DNA of 64,000 nucleotides from Ahrensia sp. R2A130 (GCF_000179775.1 NZ_AEEB01000003.1:372001-436000); one strand, 5' to 3'. Counted from the stretch's first letter, positions 53,741 to 63,607 are shown. Translations and numbers: made by a program. The notes: a model not told the origin generated them from the letters alone.

Positions 53741-54898
53741 ATGAGCGAGCGCGACGAGACATCGGCGACGTTCCAGTTTGCCGTTCACAACACCGATGGC
53801 GAAGCACGTCGCGGCACTTTGTCGATGCCTCGTGGCTCGATCCGCACGCCCGCATATATGCCCGTAGGAACCGCAGGCACGGTGAAGGCCATGTATATGG
53901 ATCAGGTTCGCGACCTGGGCGCAGACGTGATTCTCGGCAACACGTACCACCTGATGCTGCGCCCCGGCGCAGAGCGCGTGGCAAAGCTTGGCGGTTTGCA
54001 CGAGTTTGCCCGCTGGCCCCACCCGATCCTCACCGATTCAGGCGGGTTTCAGGTCATGTCGCTCGCCAATCTGCGTAAGATGAGCGAACAGGGTGTGACC
54101 TTCAAAAGCCATATCGACGGCGCAAAATACGAGTTAACTCCTGAACGCTCTATCGAAATTCAGGCACTGCTCGACAGCGATATTCAGATGCAACTCGACG
54201 AATGCATCGCCCTGCCCGCGTCTCGCGATGAAATAGAACGTGCGATGCAGCTTTCATTGCGTTGGGCAGAACGCAGCCACACAGCCTTCAAAACACAATC
54301 GGATCACAGCGCCCGCGCTATGTTCGGTATCGTGCAGGGCGGCGATGATGAAGCACTTCGTGTCGAATCAGCCCGCGCACTTCGTGCAATGGACATGAAG
54401 GGCTATTCCATCGGCGGCCTTGCGGTAGGCGAACCGCAGGAAACAATGCTGCGGATGCTGGAGACGGTATGCCCTGAACTGCCTTCAGAAAAACCGCGTT
54501 ACCTGATGGGCGTTGGCACACCGGACGATTTGCTAAAGTCCATCGCGCGGGGCGTCGATATGTTCGATTGCGTAATGCCAACCCGCGCGGGTCGCCATGC
54601 CACGGCTTACACCCGCTTCGGAAAATTGAACCTGCGCAATGCCCGCCACGCGGAAGATCATCGTCCACTAGACGAACAATCTGACTGCCCGGCTGCGCGC
54701 GACTACAGCCGCGCCTATATTCACCACCTCATGCGTGCCAACGAAGCGTTGGGTGGAATGCTGCTGACTTGGAGCAATCTTGCCTATTACCAACAGCTAA
54801 TGGCTGGAGCGCGTGACGCAATCGAACAGGGCCGTTACGCGGATTACATGGCCGAAACCCAAGACGGTTGGGCCAAAGGCGATATAGCTGCGCTGTAG
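53741..54898 (+). CDS. tgt: tRNA-guanine transglycosylase lacking most zinc ligands
   Basis: 385 aa, full length. Exchanges guanine-34 for preQ1 in GUN-anticodon tRNAs on the way to queuosine. Catalytic residues are present: D99 in LTDSGGFQ and the nucleophile D276 in [13 protein letters not shown]. In the Zymomonas enzyme zinc is held by C318, C320, C323 and H349; with an offset of four the equivalents here are S314, C316, A319 and S345 ([27 protein letters not shown]), so the zinc site looks lost. It follows tRNA-Lys by 27 nt; queA is nearby. Confidence 0.94.
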   Translation: MSERDETSATFQFAVHNTDGEARRGTLSMPRGSIRTPAYMPVGTAGTVKAMYMDQVRDLGADVILGNTYHLMLRPGAERVAKLGGLHEFARWPHPILTDSGGFQVMSLANLRKMSEQGVTFKSHIDGAKYELTPERSIEIQALLDSDIQMQLDECIALPASRDEIERAMQLSLRWAERSHTAFKTQSDHSARAMFGIVQGGDDEALRVESARALRAMDMKGYSIGGLAVGEPQETMLRMLETVCPELPSEKPRYLMGVGTPDDLLKSIARGVDMFDCVMPTRAGRHATAYTRFGKLNLRNARHAEDHRPLDEQSDCPAARDYSRAYIHHLMRANEALGGMLLTWSNLAYYQQLMAGARDAIEQGRYADYMAETQDGWAKGDIAAL

Positions 54899-54904
54899 CC
54901 GTTT

Positions 54905-55354
54905 CTAGGTAGCGACAGCAGCGCCCTTGCGGACCTGCACACCGGCAATGCGCCAAGTGCCATCCGCCTGCTTTTCCAGCGTGTATAAAGCTGCGTACGC
55001 AAAGCCATCAGGTCCAATGATGTCGACTTCCTGATACATGACTTTGCCTTCAAGGCGATTGCGCCCGAAAGTCCAGCTCTGCGCACCGTAAATAACGCTA
55101 TAGCCACTTTTGACCATGCCAACAAAACGGTCTGTGTTTCCGAACATTTTACGGATATTGGGCGAAGCGTATCCAAACGCTTCATCGTGCTTACGCGCCC
55201 TGAACGCACGCATCTGCCCACCAATAACGGTTTCTGCACTTTCAAAACTCACACTTTGCGCGAAAGCAGGCGCCGCAGTCGATACCGCAACAATCGGCAA
55301 TGAAAGCGAAATCGCTAGCGCAATTGCCTTGGGAAGAGTTGAAGTTAAAGCCAT
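54905..55354 (-). CDS. DUF4864 family secreted protein
   Basis: 149 aa with a signal peptide ending APAFA before QSVSFES. The mature part matches DUF4864: IGGQMRAFRARKHDEAFGYASPNIRKMFG and FVGMVKSGYSVIYGAQSWTF, an NTF2-like cone fold. Function unknown; probably periplasmic. Start at 55354 is favoured because the signal peptide begins there; an upstream start exists at 55408. Convergent with tgt. Confidence 0.87.
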   Translation of the reverse strand: MALTSTLPKAIALAISLSLPIVAVSTAAPAFAQSVSFESAETVIGGQMRAFRARKHDEAFGYASPNIRKMFGNTDRFVGMVKSGYSVIYGAQSWTFGRNRLEGKVMYQEVDIIGPDGFAYAALYTLEKQADGTWRIAGVQVRKGAAVAT

Positions 55355-55587
55355 TGTAGTCTCCTCGCGTGCCCGCAGTTGGTTATCGGAGTAACGTCGC
55401 AAAAGCATGGCTGGTTTCAGCGTAGTATGTCCACGCGACCTATGGGCTCGCTCTAGCCGCGATATTCCAGCAACAGGTCCGCAATTACCTGACTGTCGAT
55501 AGCAGAAGAATCACCAAGGCTCGTTGAAGTTAGGGCCGATGTGACGGCAAAGTGGGGGCAATGGAGCCTGCCGAACGAGAATTATTT

Positions 55588-56364
55588 ATGCGTAAAATAC
55601 CCGTCGTAATCGCAGCAATGCTGACCGCGTTGCTGCTTTTTGCCCTGCCTGCCCAAGCGCGTGTCATCGCGCCCAACACAAGCCAGCCCGATTTTACTGA
55701 ACTAATCGACGCTGATGGTTTGGTGATCAATGTTGCCCAACAGAAAACTCTTCGTGAGCGTTGGAAAGCCCGTGCAAAGAAACGCGCCAAGCAGCGTGAA
55801 CGCGCTCGTTCACGTGACCGTGCAAGACGCGCGAAAGCACGTCGGATCAAGCAGTCGAGACAGCGAACGGCGAAGGCCCAAAAGCGCCGTGCGGCTCGTG
55901 CGAAACTCTATCAGCGCACAGCCGTTCGCTACAGAACGCGCGAAAAAGCAGGTACTATCATCGTCGATACTGGCAGCAAGCATCTCTACCATGTGCTCGG
56001 CAACGGCCGCGCAATGCGCTATGGCGTGGCGGTGGGTAAAGCCGGTTTTGGCTGGAAAGGCAGCGCCCGCATCAAACGTAAGGCCAAATGGCCGACCTGG
56101 ACGCCACCGGCTTCCATGATCAAGCGCAAACCGCATCTGGCAAAATGGCGCAACGGCCAGCCAGGCGGCCCTGCAAATCCATTGGGTGCGGCTGCGCTCT
56201 ATCTCTATCAGGGCAAGCGCGACACGCTGTACCGCATCCACGGTACTAACAATCCCGCTTCCATCGGCACCGCCTCTTCAAGCGGCTGTGTACGGCTGCG
56301 TAACGAAGACATCCAGCATCTCTACGCCAATGTTGGGCGCAACGTGAAAGTGATCGTGCGCTAG
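55588..56364 (+). CDS. L,D-transpeptidase (YkuD domain) with Arg/Lys-rich segment
   Basis: 258 aa with a signal peptide MRKIPVVIAAMLTALLLFALPAQA. Residues about 50-105 are almost purely Arg, Lys, Ala and Gln (ERWKARAKKRAKQRERARSR and on), then the YkuD domain with HGTNNPASIG and the catalytic cysteine in SSSGCVRLRNEDIQHLY. Such enzymes make 3-3 peptidoglycan crosslinks or attach proteins to peptidoglycan. The basic stretch could hold the enzyme to anionic wall or nucleic acid, but its role is unproven. Shine-Dalgarno is weak (GAACGAGA). Convergent with queA. Confidence 0.9.
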   Translation: MRKIPVVIAAMLTALLLFALPAQARVIAPNTSQPDFTELIDADGLVINVAQQKTLRERWKARAKKRAKQRERARSRDRARRAKARRIKQSRQRTAKAQKRRAARAKLYQRTAVRYRTREKAGTIIVDTGSKHLYHVLGNGRAMRYGVAVGKAGFGWKGSARIKRKAKWPTWTPPASMIKRKPHLAKWRNGQPGGPANPLGAAALYLYQGKRDTLYRIHGTNNPASIGTASSSGCVRLRNEDIQHLYANVGRNVKVIVR

Positions 56365-56375
56365 CAAGCCGCGAA

Positions 56376-57491
56376 TTATCGAGCTTTTGTAGGCGGCACT
56401 TCGAAAGAGGTGTCGCCTATTTTTGTTTCAGCGCTTAATGCGGGGAAAAGCAGCGACGAGTCACCATAGCTGTAAAAGCGGTATTGGTTTTCAATCGCGT
56501 GTTCGTAAGCTCTGCGCATCGTATCCAAGCCAGCAAATGCCGACACCAGCATAAAAAGCGTAGATTTCGGCAAATGGAAATTTGTCATCAGCGCATCGAC
56601 GGCTAGGAAATTATAACCGGGTTGGATGAAAATATCCGTTGCGCCCTGCCAAGCCGTGACTTTCCCAGTTTCCTGTGCCGCGCTTTCCAGCAGTCGTAAT
56701 GAGGTCGTACCGACAGCGACGACTTTGCCGCCACGAGATCGAACCCGCGCGAGCGCATCTGCTGTCTCTTGTGTAACAATGCCGCGTTCGCTGTGCATCA
56801 CATGGTCATCTGTATCGTCCACTTTCACGGGCAAGAACGTGCCTGCACCGACGTGCAAGGTCACGAAGTGCCGCTCGATGCCACGCGCGTCGAGCTTAGC
56901 CATAAGCTCGTCGGTAAAGTGTAGGCCAGCGGTTGGGGCTGCAACTGCGCCTTCGTCGCGGGCATATATAGTTTGATAATCGCTGCGGTCCCGCTCGTCT
57001 TCGCCTCGTTTGAGCGCGATATAAGGCGGCAAAGGTATATGCCCGCGTTTGGCCAACGCGTCCCGCAAGGCTTGGCCGGATCTGTTGAACCGAAACACGA
57101 TCTCGCCAGCGTCGCCCTTTTCGAGCACTTCAGCCGTGAAATCCGCGCCACCGAACTCGACCAATTCGCCCAATTTCAGCTTTTTGGCACCCCGGACAAA
57201 AGCACGCCACGTATCCGGCGCTTCTTCCATATGAAGTGTCAGCCCAACACGCGCCTCAACATCTTCACGACGCCGAATGCCTTCCAATTGAGCCGGAATA
57301 ACCTTGGTGTCATTGAAGACCAATGCATCGCCGGGCGACAGCAGCTCAGCCAACTCGTTCACAACACGATCCGCCAGTTCACCGTCACGTCCCGCGTTGA
57401 TGGTAAGCAATTTTGCTGAATCGCGCGGATTGACCGGACGGAGAGCTATCCGCTCCTCCGGCAGCTCAAAATCAAATGCGTCGATTTTCAC
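56376..57491 (-). CDS. queA: S-adenosylmethionine:tRNA ribosyltransferase-isomerase
   Basis: 371 aa, close to usual length. Transfers the ribosyl part of SAM to preQ1 in tRNA, making epoxyqueuosine. Signature regions: [23 protein letters not shown] at the N-terminus, [25 protein letters not shown] and the C-terminal [18 protein letters not shown]. Acts right after Tgt, whose gene lies about 1.5 kb away. Separated from ppiB by a terminator on the same strand. Confidence 0.96.
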   Translation of the reverse strand: MKIDAFDFELPEERIALRPVNPRDSAKLLTINAGRDGELADRVVNELAELLSPGDALVFNDTKVIPAQLEGIRRREDVEARVGLTLHMEEAPDTWRAFVRGAKKLKLGELVEFGGADFTAEVLEKGDAGEIVFRFNRSGQALRDALAKRGHIPLPPYIALKRGEDERDRSDYQTIYARDEGAVAAPTAGLHFTDELMAKLDARGIERHFVTLHVGAGTFLPVKVDDTDDHVMHSERGIVTQETADALARVRSRGGKVVAVGTTSLRLLESAAQETGKVTAWQGATDIFIQPGYNFLAVDALMTNFHLPKSTLFMLVSAFAGLDTMRRAYEHAIENQYRFYSYGDSSLLFPALSAETKIGDTSFEVPPTKAR

Positions 57492-57523
57492 GACCGTCTC
57501 CTCAACAAAACCAGACCTTCAAC

Positions 57524-57558
57524 AAAAAAAGGCGCCACAGGCTTTCGCCCGCAGCGCC
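57524..57558 (-). terminator. Terminator downstream of ppiB
   Basis: On the minus strand GGCGCTGCGGGC, loop GAAA, GCCTGTGGCGCC, then a run of seven T. Twelve paired positions with a few G-T pairs. Lies between ppiB and queA. Confidence 0.83.
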
Positions 57559-57578
57559 CAGATATTCGAGCCGCTAGC

Positions 57579-58052
57579 TTACGCGTCAGCAGCCACTTTC
57601 ATGGTCGTGATGCTGTCGGGGTTCTTCGGTGGCTCGCCACGCGAGAACTCATCGACGTTCTCCATGCCTTCGATCACGCGGCCCCAAGCGGTGTACTGCT
57701 TGTCGAGGAAGGTCGCATCATCAAAGCAGATGAAGAACTGCGAGTTCGCGCTATTGGGGTTCTGCGAACGCGCCATGGAGCAAACGCCGCGCACGTGTTT
57801 CGTGTCGTTGAATTCAGCCTTCAGGTCCGGCTTCTTGGAACCGCCCATGCCGCTGCCTGTTGGGTCACCGCCTTGAGCCATGAAACCATCGATCACGCGA
57901 TGGAAAATGATGCCGTCGTAGAAATTCTCGCGGGCCAATTCCTTAATGCGCGCGGCATGTTCTGGCGCCTCTTCGGTCAGAAGCTCAATCACGACTTCAC
58001 CCTTAGTGGTGTCGAGAATGAGTGTGTTTTCGGGGTCTTTGATGTCAGCCAT
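57579..58052 (-). CDS. ppiB: Cytoplasmic cyclophilin-type peptidyl-prolyl isomerase
   Basis: 157 aa without signal peptide. Cyclophilin core: FYDGIIFHRVIDGFMAQGGDP, then RGVCSMARSQNPNSANSQFFICFDDATFLDKQYTAWGRV. Active-site residues (FHRV, FMAQGGD, QFFI) are intact. Catalyses cis-trans isomerisation of proline bonds. It follows the secreted cyclophilin gene on the same strand by 42 nt, suggesting duplication and joint expression. Confidence 0.95.
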   Translation of the reverse strand: MADIKDPENTLILDTTKGEVVIELLTEEAPEHAARIKELARENFYDGIIFHRVIDGFMAQGGDPTGSGMGGSKKPDLKAEFNDTKHVRGVCSMARSQNPNSANSQFFICFDDATFLDKQYTAWGRVIEGMENVDEFSRGEPPKNPDSITTMKVAADA

Positions 58053-58094
58053 GCTGCAGTCCTTTGAGATTTTGAAATGAATTCGCGAGATGCA

Positions 58095-58634
58095 TTAGCC
58101 TTGGTCGGCGGTCCGCATTTTCACGATAGTGTCTGGGTTCGAGACCGAGCCGTTGTTGGCGCTGGTGCCTTTTTTGATCGCATCGACGTTGCCCATGCCA
58201 TCGGTCACACGTCCAAAGACGGTGTATTGGTTGTTCAGGAACTCGCCATCATCGAACATGATGAAGAACTGCGAGTTTGCGCTGTTCGGGTTCTGCGAAC
58301 GCGCCATGCCGACCACACCGCGCTTGAACGGAACCGACGAAAATTCGGCTGGAACGTCCGGCAAATCGGAACCGCCAGTGCCATCGCCGCGCGGGTCGCC
58401 GGTCTGGGCCATAAAGCCCGGAATGACGCGGTGAAACTTCAAACCGTCGTAGAAGCCCTTGTTAGCGAGCGTCTTCAGGCGCTCAACGTGTTTTGGTGCC
58501 ACATCCGGCAAAAGCTCGATGGTAACAGGACCATCCTTCAACTGCATGATGAGGGTGTTGGCCTTATCAGCAGCGATAGCCGCGAACGACACGGTCATGC
58601 TCAGGCCCAAAGCAAGGGCAGCAGCAAGTTTCAT
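58095..58634 (-). CDS. ppiA: Periplasmic cyclophilin-type peptidyl-prolyl isomerase
   Basis: 179 aa from ATG 58634 (AGGAGAG upstream); a longer frame to 58841 runs into coaD and lacks start signals. Signal peptide ends AAIAADKAN. Cyclophilin core FYDGLKFHRVIPGFMAQTGDP and VVGMARSQNPNSANSQFFIMFDDGEFL closely resembles the adjacent ppiB. Exported proline isomerase helping envelope-protein folding. Confidence 0.93.
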   Translation of the reverse strand: MKLAAALALGLSMTVSFAAIAADKANTLIMQLKDGPVTIELLPDVAPKHVERLKTLANKGFYDGLKFHRVIPGFMAQTGDPRGDGTGGSDLPDVPAEFSSVPFKRGVVGMARSQNPNSANSQFFIMFDDGEFLNNQYTVFGRVTDGMGNVDAIKKGTSANNGSVSNPDTIVKMRTADQG

Positions 58635-58671
58635 ATTGGCTCTCCTGAGGTATCGGCGGCGGTTCGCTCGC

Positions 58672-59163
58672 CTAAATCTTTTTGTGTTGGGCAACGAGGC
58701 GCTGGGCCACCGGTTCCGGCACGAAGGGGGCAACATTACCACCCATTGCAGCCACCTGACGAACCAGAGTGGCGGTGATGTGGCGGGTTGCCGGAGTTGA
58801 AGGCACAAAAACGGTCTGAACCTCAGGCCGGAGTTGTCCATTCATTCCAGCCAGTTGCATTTCGTAGTTGAGATCGGTGCCGTCACGCAGCCCGCGAACC
58901 ATTGTCGTGCAGCCATGGCGAACAGCAGCTTCCGTGGCAAGATCATCGAACGTCACGACTTCGATACGTGACACTTCTTCAGCAGTTAGGCTGGCTTCAA
59001 TCAATTCGCGCCGTTCGTCGTGGCTCAACATACCCGCCTTGGACGAGTGCCGACCAATCGCCACGACCACAGTCTCGCTTAAGCGCAAAGCAGCGCGCAA
59101 CACGTCGCGATGGCCGAGCGTGAAGGGATCGAATGATCCGGGATAAAATGCCTTGCCTGTCAT
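58672..59163 (-). CDS. coaD: Phosphopantetheine adenylyltransferase
   Basis: 163 aa. Joins 4'-phosphopantetheine with ATP to give dephospho-CoA, the fourth step of CoA synthesis. The nucleotidyltransferase motif is YPGSFDPFTLGHRDVLRAA (T-x-G-H), with VVAIGRHSSKAG, YEMQLAGMN and, near the end, ITATLVRQVAAMGG. No unusual features; its stop lies 37 nt before the ppiA start. Confidence 0.96.
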   Translation of the reverse strand: MTGKAFYPGSFDPFTLGHRDVLRAALRLSETVVVAIGRHSSKAGMLSHDERRELIEASLTAEEVSRIEVVTFDDLATEAAVRHGCTTMVRGLRDGTDLNYEMQLAGMNGQLRPEVQTVFVPSTPATRHITATLVRQVAAMGGNVAPFVPEPVAQRLVAQHKKI

Positions 59164-59206
59164 AGGCTTTCGCTAAAGACTCTGTCTGATTGATGCAACC
59201 GAGGCC

Positions 59207-59821
59207 CTATCGCTGTTGGGCTGCAAGCCACAGGCCGCCACCGATCATCAATGAGCCACCGGCTATTTCTACCCCACGAACGTTGCGACGCGAAAGCAGC
59301 GAACCAGCACGTCCAGCAGCAAGGGCGTAAGCAGTGTCCAGCAAAGTCGCCAAGACCATGAACAAAAGGCCGTAACCCATTGTTTGTAAGAAGGTTGAGC
59401 CAGCTGGATCAATGAACTGCGGAAGGAAGGCGCCGAAGAAAAACAGCACTTTTGGGTTGGACAAAATCACAATGAAGCCCTGCACAAAATAGCTCGTATC
59501 GCTGCGTGACTTAACGTCAGGCATGCCCAGATCGCCATTACTGCGCAGCAGTTTGATGCCGAGCCAAATCAGATATCCTGCACCAATCAGACGCAGCCAA
59601 TCAAACGCCCAAGCCACCGTTTGAGTGATGGCCTCCAACCCTAAACCCAGCAAAACAAGCAGGATGATGAGACCTGCTTGGGTGCCAGCGATGTTCAACA
59701 GCCCTGCCCGCGTTCCATTGCGGAGGCTATTGGCCACAATTACGGTGACGGTTGGTCCGGGCACGACGAGAATTGCGATACTGGCGATAACGAATGTTAG
59801 CAGGCTGGGTGTGTCGATCAT
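59207..59821 (-). CDS. LysE/RhtB family amino-acid exporter
   Basis: 204 aa, six hydrophobic segments. VVPGPTVTVIVANSLRNGTRAGLLNIAGTQAGLI is the LysE family N-terminal signature, and GFIVILSNPKVLFFFGAFLPQFIDP the typical middle motif. Exports amino acids or homoserine-type lactones; substrate not predictable. Lies between gyrA and coaD on the same strand. Confidence 0.92.
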   Translation of the reverse strand: MIDTPSLLTFVIASIAILVVPGPTVTVIVANSLRNGTRAGLLNIAGTQAGLIILLVLLGLGLEAITQTVAWAFDWLRLIGAGYLIWLGIKLLRSNGDLGMPDVKSRSDTSYFVQGFIVILSNPKVLFFFGAFLPQFIDPAGSTFLQTMGYGLLFMVLATLLDTAYALAAGRAGSLLSRRNVRGVEIAGGSLMIGGGLWLAAQQR

Positions 59822-59889
59822 TCATCCAAATCCATTATTAGGCGCTCTCGCCCGCTTGATCAAAATCAAACGCTCGAGCGATCGAAAAA

Positions 59890-62715
59890 TCAAGCTTCGG
59901 AATCCTCAGCTGTATCTTCCTCATCGTCATCCTGTACTTCAGAGATGCGCTCGACCGCGACCACGGACTCGTCTTTCGCAGTGCGGAAGACACGAACACC
60001 CTTGGTGCTGCGGCTGGCAAAACGAATGCCATCAACAGGCACACGGATAAGCTGGCCGGAATTCGACACCAGCATAATCTGGTCAGAATCTTCCACCGGG
60101 AACGCCCCAACCAACTGGCCGATCTCACCTTCCTTGGAAACATCGGTCACTTTGATGCCCTTGCCACCACGACCGGACTTTCGGAAATCGTAGCTGGATG
60201 ACCGCTTGCCATAGCCCTGGTCGGTAATGGTCAAGATGAACTGTTCTGCCGCACCCATTTCAATATAGCGCTCTTCAGGAAGCGAACTTGCAACCGTCAC
60301 TTCTTCATCATCGGCTACTACGTCCAGATCTGCATCCTCGCCATCATCAGCAGAAGCCGCTCTGCGTAATGCTGATGCCTGCTTGATGTAGGAAACGCGC
60401 TCTTCGGGCGTGGCTGCGAAACCGCGCATGATCGCCATGGAAATAACGTGGTCGGACGCACCCATGCGGATGCCGCGAACGCCAACGGAATTGCGACTGT
60501 TGAACACGCGGACATCATCAACCGGGAAGCGAATGCCGTAACCAGCAGATGACGTCAGAAGCACATCATCGGATGCCGAGCAGACTTCGACACCTATAAT
60601 TCCATCGTTTTCATCGTCCAACTTCATGGCAATCTTGCCATTGCGGTTTACCTGCACAAAGTCCGATAGCTTGTTGCGGCGCACTGTGCCGCGTGTTGTC
60701 GCAAACATAACGTCCAACGAATCCCAACTGCCCTCATCTTCCGGCAGCGGCATAATGGTCGTAATCGTTTCGCCAGCTTGCAGCGGCAACAGGTTGACCA
60801 TCGCCTTGCCGCGCCCCTGCGGCTGCGCCAGCGGCAGTTTCCAGACCTTCAATTTGTAGGCGATGCCACGCGTCGAGAAGAACAGCACAGGCGTATGTGT
60901 GTTGACCACGAAAAGCCGTGTGACGAAATCTTCGTCCTTGGTCGACATTCCGGAACGGCCTTTGCCCCCCCGCGCCTGCGCGCGATAAGCGGCCAGCGGA
61001 ACACGCTTGATGTAGCCGCCGTGGGTAACCGTCACGACCATTTCCTCGCGAGCAATGAGGTCTTCATCATCGTGCTCGTAGCCGGAGTCGATAATTTCAG
61101 TGCGGCGCGGATTAGCAAATTCTTCGCGAACCTCCCCCAACTCCGTGCGGACAATATCAAGCACGCGGGCACGGCTGGATAGAATATCGAGATAGTCCGC
61201 GATCTCCGCGCCAATCAGGTTCAATTCATCGGCGATTTCGTCACGGCCAAGAGCCGTCAAACGCTGAAGCCGTAAATCAAGGATGGCACGCGCTTGCTCT
61301 TCGGAGAGATTATACGTGCCGTCTTCATTGATGCGGTGACGCGGGTCGTCGATTAGCGCAATCAGCGGTGCAACATCCTTCGCCGGCCAACGACGTTCCA
61401 TGAGTTGCGCGCGGGCCGTCGCAGGGTCTGGTGCCTTACGAATAAGCGCAATCACCTCGTCGATGTTGGCGACTGCTATGGCAAGACCGACCAACACGTG
61501 GGCACGAATGCGAACCTTGTTGAGCAGGAATTTCGTGCGGCGGGTGACAACCTCTTCACGGAAGCCGACAAACGCGCGCAGCATGTCAACAAGGTTCATC
61601 TGCTCAGGCTTGCCGCCGTTCAGCGCAACAAGGTTGCAACCGAAAGAACTTTGTAACGGCGTGTAACGATAAAGCTGGTTCAGCACGATATCTGCAACTG
61701 CGTCGCGCTTCACCTCGATAACAACACGGTAGCCTTGGCGGTCGCTTTCGTCGCGAACGGCAGAAATGCCCTCGATGCGTTTGTCGCGCACCAACTCCGC
61801 AATCTTCTCCACCATCGATGCCTTGTTCACCTGATAGGGAACTTCATTGATGATGATCGCCTCGCGGTCACTGCCACTTGTTTCGATATGGGCCTTGCCG
61901 CGCATAATGACGGAGCCACGGCCTGTTTCGTATGCCGATTTGATGCCCGCACGACCCAAAATCATACCGCCGGTGGGGAAATCAGGACCGGGAATGAGCT
62001 CCATAAGTTCGGCAAGTTCGATATCCGGCTTGTCGATCATAGCGAGACAACCGTCGATTACCTCACCCAGATTATGTGGCGGAATGTTTGTCGCCATACC
62101 GACAGCAATACCGCCAGCGCCGTTGACCAACAGGTTGGGATAACGTGCAGGCAGAACCATCGGCTCGCGCTGGGAACCGTCATAATTCGCCTGAAAGTCA
62201 ACCGTTTCCTTGTCGATATCGTCCAGCAGCACGTCCGAAATACGCGCCAAACGGCACTCGGTGTAACGCATTGCAGCGGGTTTATCGCCATCGATGGAGC
62301 CGAAATTCCCCTGCCCATCTATAAGCATCTGGCGCATGGCAAAATCCTGCGCCATGCGAACGAGAGCATCATAAATCGAAGAGTCGCCATGTGGGTGATA
62401 TTTGCCCATCACCTCGCCAATGACGGCGGCGGACTTACGGTAAGATTTCGTGTGGTCGAGGCCCATTTCGTGCATCGCATACAGAATGCGGCGGTGAACA
62501 GGCTTCAGGCCGTCACGCACATCGGGAAGCGCACGGCTGACGATCACGCTCATGGCGTAGTCGAGATAAGACCGGCGCATCTCATCGACGATAGAGATAT
62601 TTTCGTGTGCGGACGGGACTATAGCGCCATCATTCGACGCGCCGTCTCCACCGTCATTTCCGGCAGATTCTACGTTGTCGTCGCGATCGGTTTCGTTATC
62701 GTTTTCGTCGGCCAA
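59890..62715 (-). CDS. gyrA: DNA gyrase subunit A
   Basis: 941 aa if translation begins at TTG 62713-62715, which has GGAGAAG just upstream; the frame stays open to 62892 without start signals. Relative to E. coli the N-terminus is longer by about 29 residues and is Asp/Asn/Gly-rich. Catalytic Tyr151 (AAMRYTECR) equals Y122; quinolone-region residues S112 and D116 (HPHGDSSIYD) equal S83 and D87, the susceptible type. GyrA box QARGGKG is present, and the C-terminal domain has an acidic insertion DDGEDADLDVVADDEE. Forms A2B2 with GyrB and introduces negative supercoils. Confidence 0.96.
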   Translation of the reverse strand: MADENDNETDRDDNVESAGNDGGDGASNDGAIVPSAHENISIVDEMRRSYLDYAMSVIVSRALPDVRDGLKPVHRRILYAMHEMGLDHTKSYRKSAAVIGEVMGKYHPHGDSSIYDALVRMAQDFAMRQMLIDGQGNFGSIDGDKPAAMRYTECRLARISDVLLDDIDKETVDFQANYDGSQREPMVLPARYPNLLVNGAGGIAVGMATNIPPHNLGEVIDGCLAMIDKPDIELAELMELIPGPDFPTGGMILGRAGIKSAYETGRGSVIMRGKAHIETSGSDREAIIINEVPYQVNKASMVEKIAELVRDKRIEGISAVRDESDRQGYRVVIEVKRDAVADIVLNQLYRYTPLQSSFGCNLVALNGGKPEQMNLVDMLRAFVGFREEVVTRRTKFLLNKVRIRAHVLVGLAIAVANIDEVIALIRKAPDPATARAQLMERRWPAKDVAPLIALIDDPRHRINEDGTYNLSEEQARAILDLRLQRLTALGRDEIADELNLIGAEIADYLDILSSRARVLDIVRTELGEVREEFANPRRTEIIDSGYEHDDEDLIAREEMVVTVTHGGYIKRVPLAAYRAQARGGKGRSGMSTKDEDFVTRLFVVNTHTPVLFFSTRGIAYKLKVWKLPLAQPQGRGKAMVNLLPLQAGETITTIMPLPEDEGSWDSLDVMFATTRGTVRRNKLSDFVQVNRNGKIAMKLDDENDGIIGVEVCSASDDVLLTSSAGYGIRFPVDDVRVFNSRNSVGVRGIRMGASDHVISMAIMRGFAATPEERVSYIKQASALRRAASADDGEDADLDVVADDEEVTVASSLPEERYIEMGAAEQFILTITDQGYGKRSSSYDFRKSGRGGKGIKVTDVSKEGEIGQLVGAFPVEDSDQIMLVSNSGQLIRVPVDGIRFASRSTKGVRVFRTAKDESVVAVERISEVQDDDEEDTAEDSEA

Positions 62716-62979
62716 ATTGCTTCTCCATCTGTCGGCAGAATCAATGCCGAAACAGTGAAACGATCTTACACCATCGGCGAGATGACCTCCAATTGCAGGG
62801 CATTCGGATGGGGATGAAATACCGCAACTTATCAATACGTTGGGCGGATTTTCGACCAAACATGAATAAAGCTTGCAGAAAGCGGTTGGCAAAACCCGTC
62901 TGTTGCCAATCTGGCCATGACGAAACCGCTCGCGCGGAGTAGTGATGGATGGTGAGAGACCGGTTTAAGAGGCACCGCC

Positions 62980-63603
62980 ATGACCACAGATCAGATGCTA
63001 AACGCCTTCGCGACGTTTTTCGTTACCATCGACCCTCCCGGTCAGATCGCTATTTTTCTGGCGCTAACGGTGGGCTTGTCAGGCGAGGCGCGGCGCAAGA
63101 TTGCGCTGTTCGGCACGTTGCTGGGTATCGGCATCATATTGCTGTTTATGATTATCGGCGCACCACTGCTGGAACTGCTGGGTATCAGCCTGCCCGCTTT
63201 CCGTGTCGCAGGTGGCCTGCTGCTCTTCTATACGGCCTTTGAGATGGTCTTTGAAAAACGGCAAGAACGCCGCGAGGATCAGGCCCAGCGTGCATTGAGC
63301 ACGCAGGAAATGCGCTCCATCGCAGTATTTCCACTCGCTATTCCACTTATAGCCGGGCCGGGCGCTATTTCAGCGGCGATCTTGCTGTCCAGCGATTTCA
63401 CGACAATTGCCGAATACGGTGCGCTGACGGGCATCGTGCTTTCAGTCGGCCTGATCCTGCTTGTGGCACTCTTGTTAGCAAACCGGCTGAACGACATATT
63501 GGGTGAAACCACCGGCATGGTGATAACGCGGCTGTTCGGCATTCTGCTGGCCGCATTGTCCGTACAATTCGTGGCGGACGGCATGAAGCAACTGCTGGGC
63601 TGA
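62980..63603 (+). CDS. MarC family integral membrane protein
   Basis: 207 aa, six membrane segments. FVTIDPPGQIAIFLALTVGLSGEARRKIALFGTLLGIGI and GISLPAFRVAGGLLLFYTAFEMVF are typical of MarC/YhgN-type proteins, once linked to multiple antibiotic resistance but now regarded as of unknown function. Divergent from gyrA, with 264 nt between. AAGAGGCA lies 7-8 nt before the ATG. Confidence 0.91.
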   Translation: MTTDQMLNAFATFFVTIDPPGQIAIFLALTVGLSGEARRKIALFGTLLGIGIILLFMIIGAPLLELLGISLPAFRVAGGLLLFYTAFEMVFEKRQERREDQAQRALSTQEMRSIAVFPLAIPLIAGPGAISAAILLSSDFTTIAEYGALTGIVLSVGLILLVALLLANRLNDILGETTGMVITRLFGILLAALSVQFVADGMKQLLG

Positions 63604-63607
63604 CACC

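Noticed and set aside
58635..58841. N-terminal extension of the secreted cyclophilin into coaD
   Set aside because: The extension lacks a ribosome-binding site and would precede an obvious signal peptide; the start at 58634 has AGGAGAG.
62360..62410. Quinolone-resistance substitution in gyrA
   Set aside because: The residues equivalent to E. coli S83 and D87 are Ser and Asp, the susceptible state.
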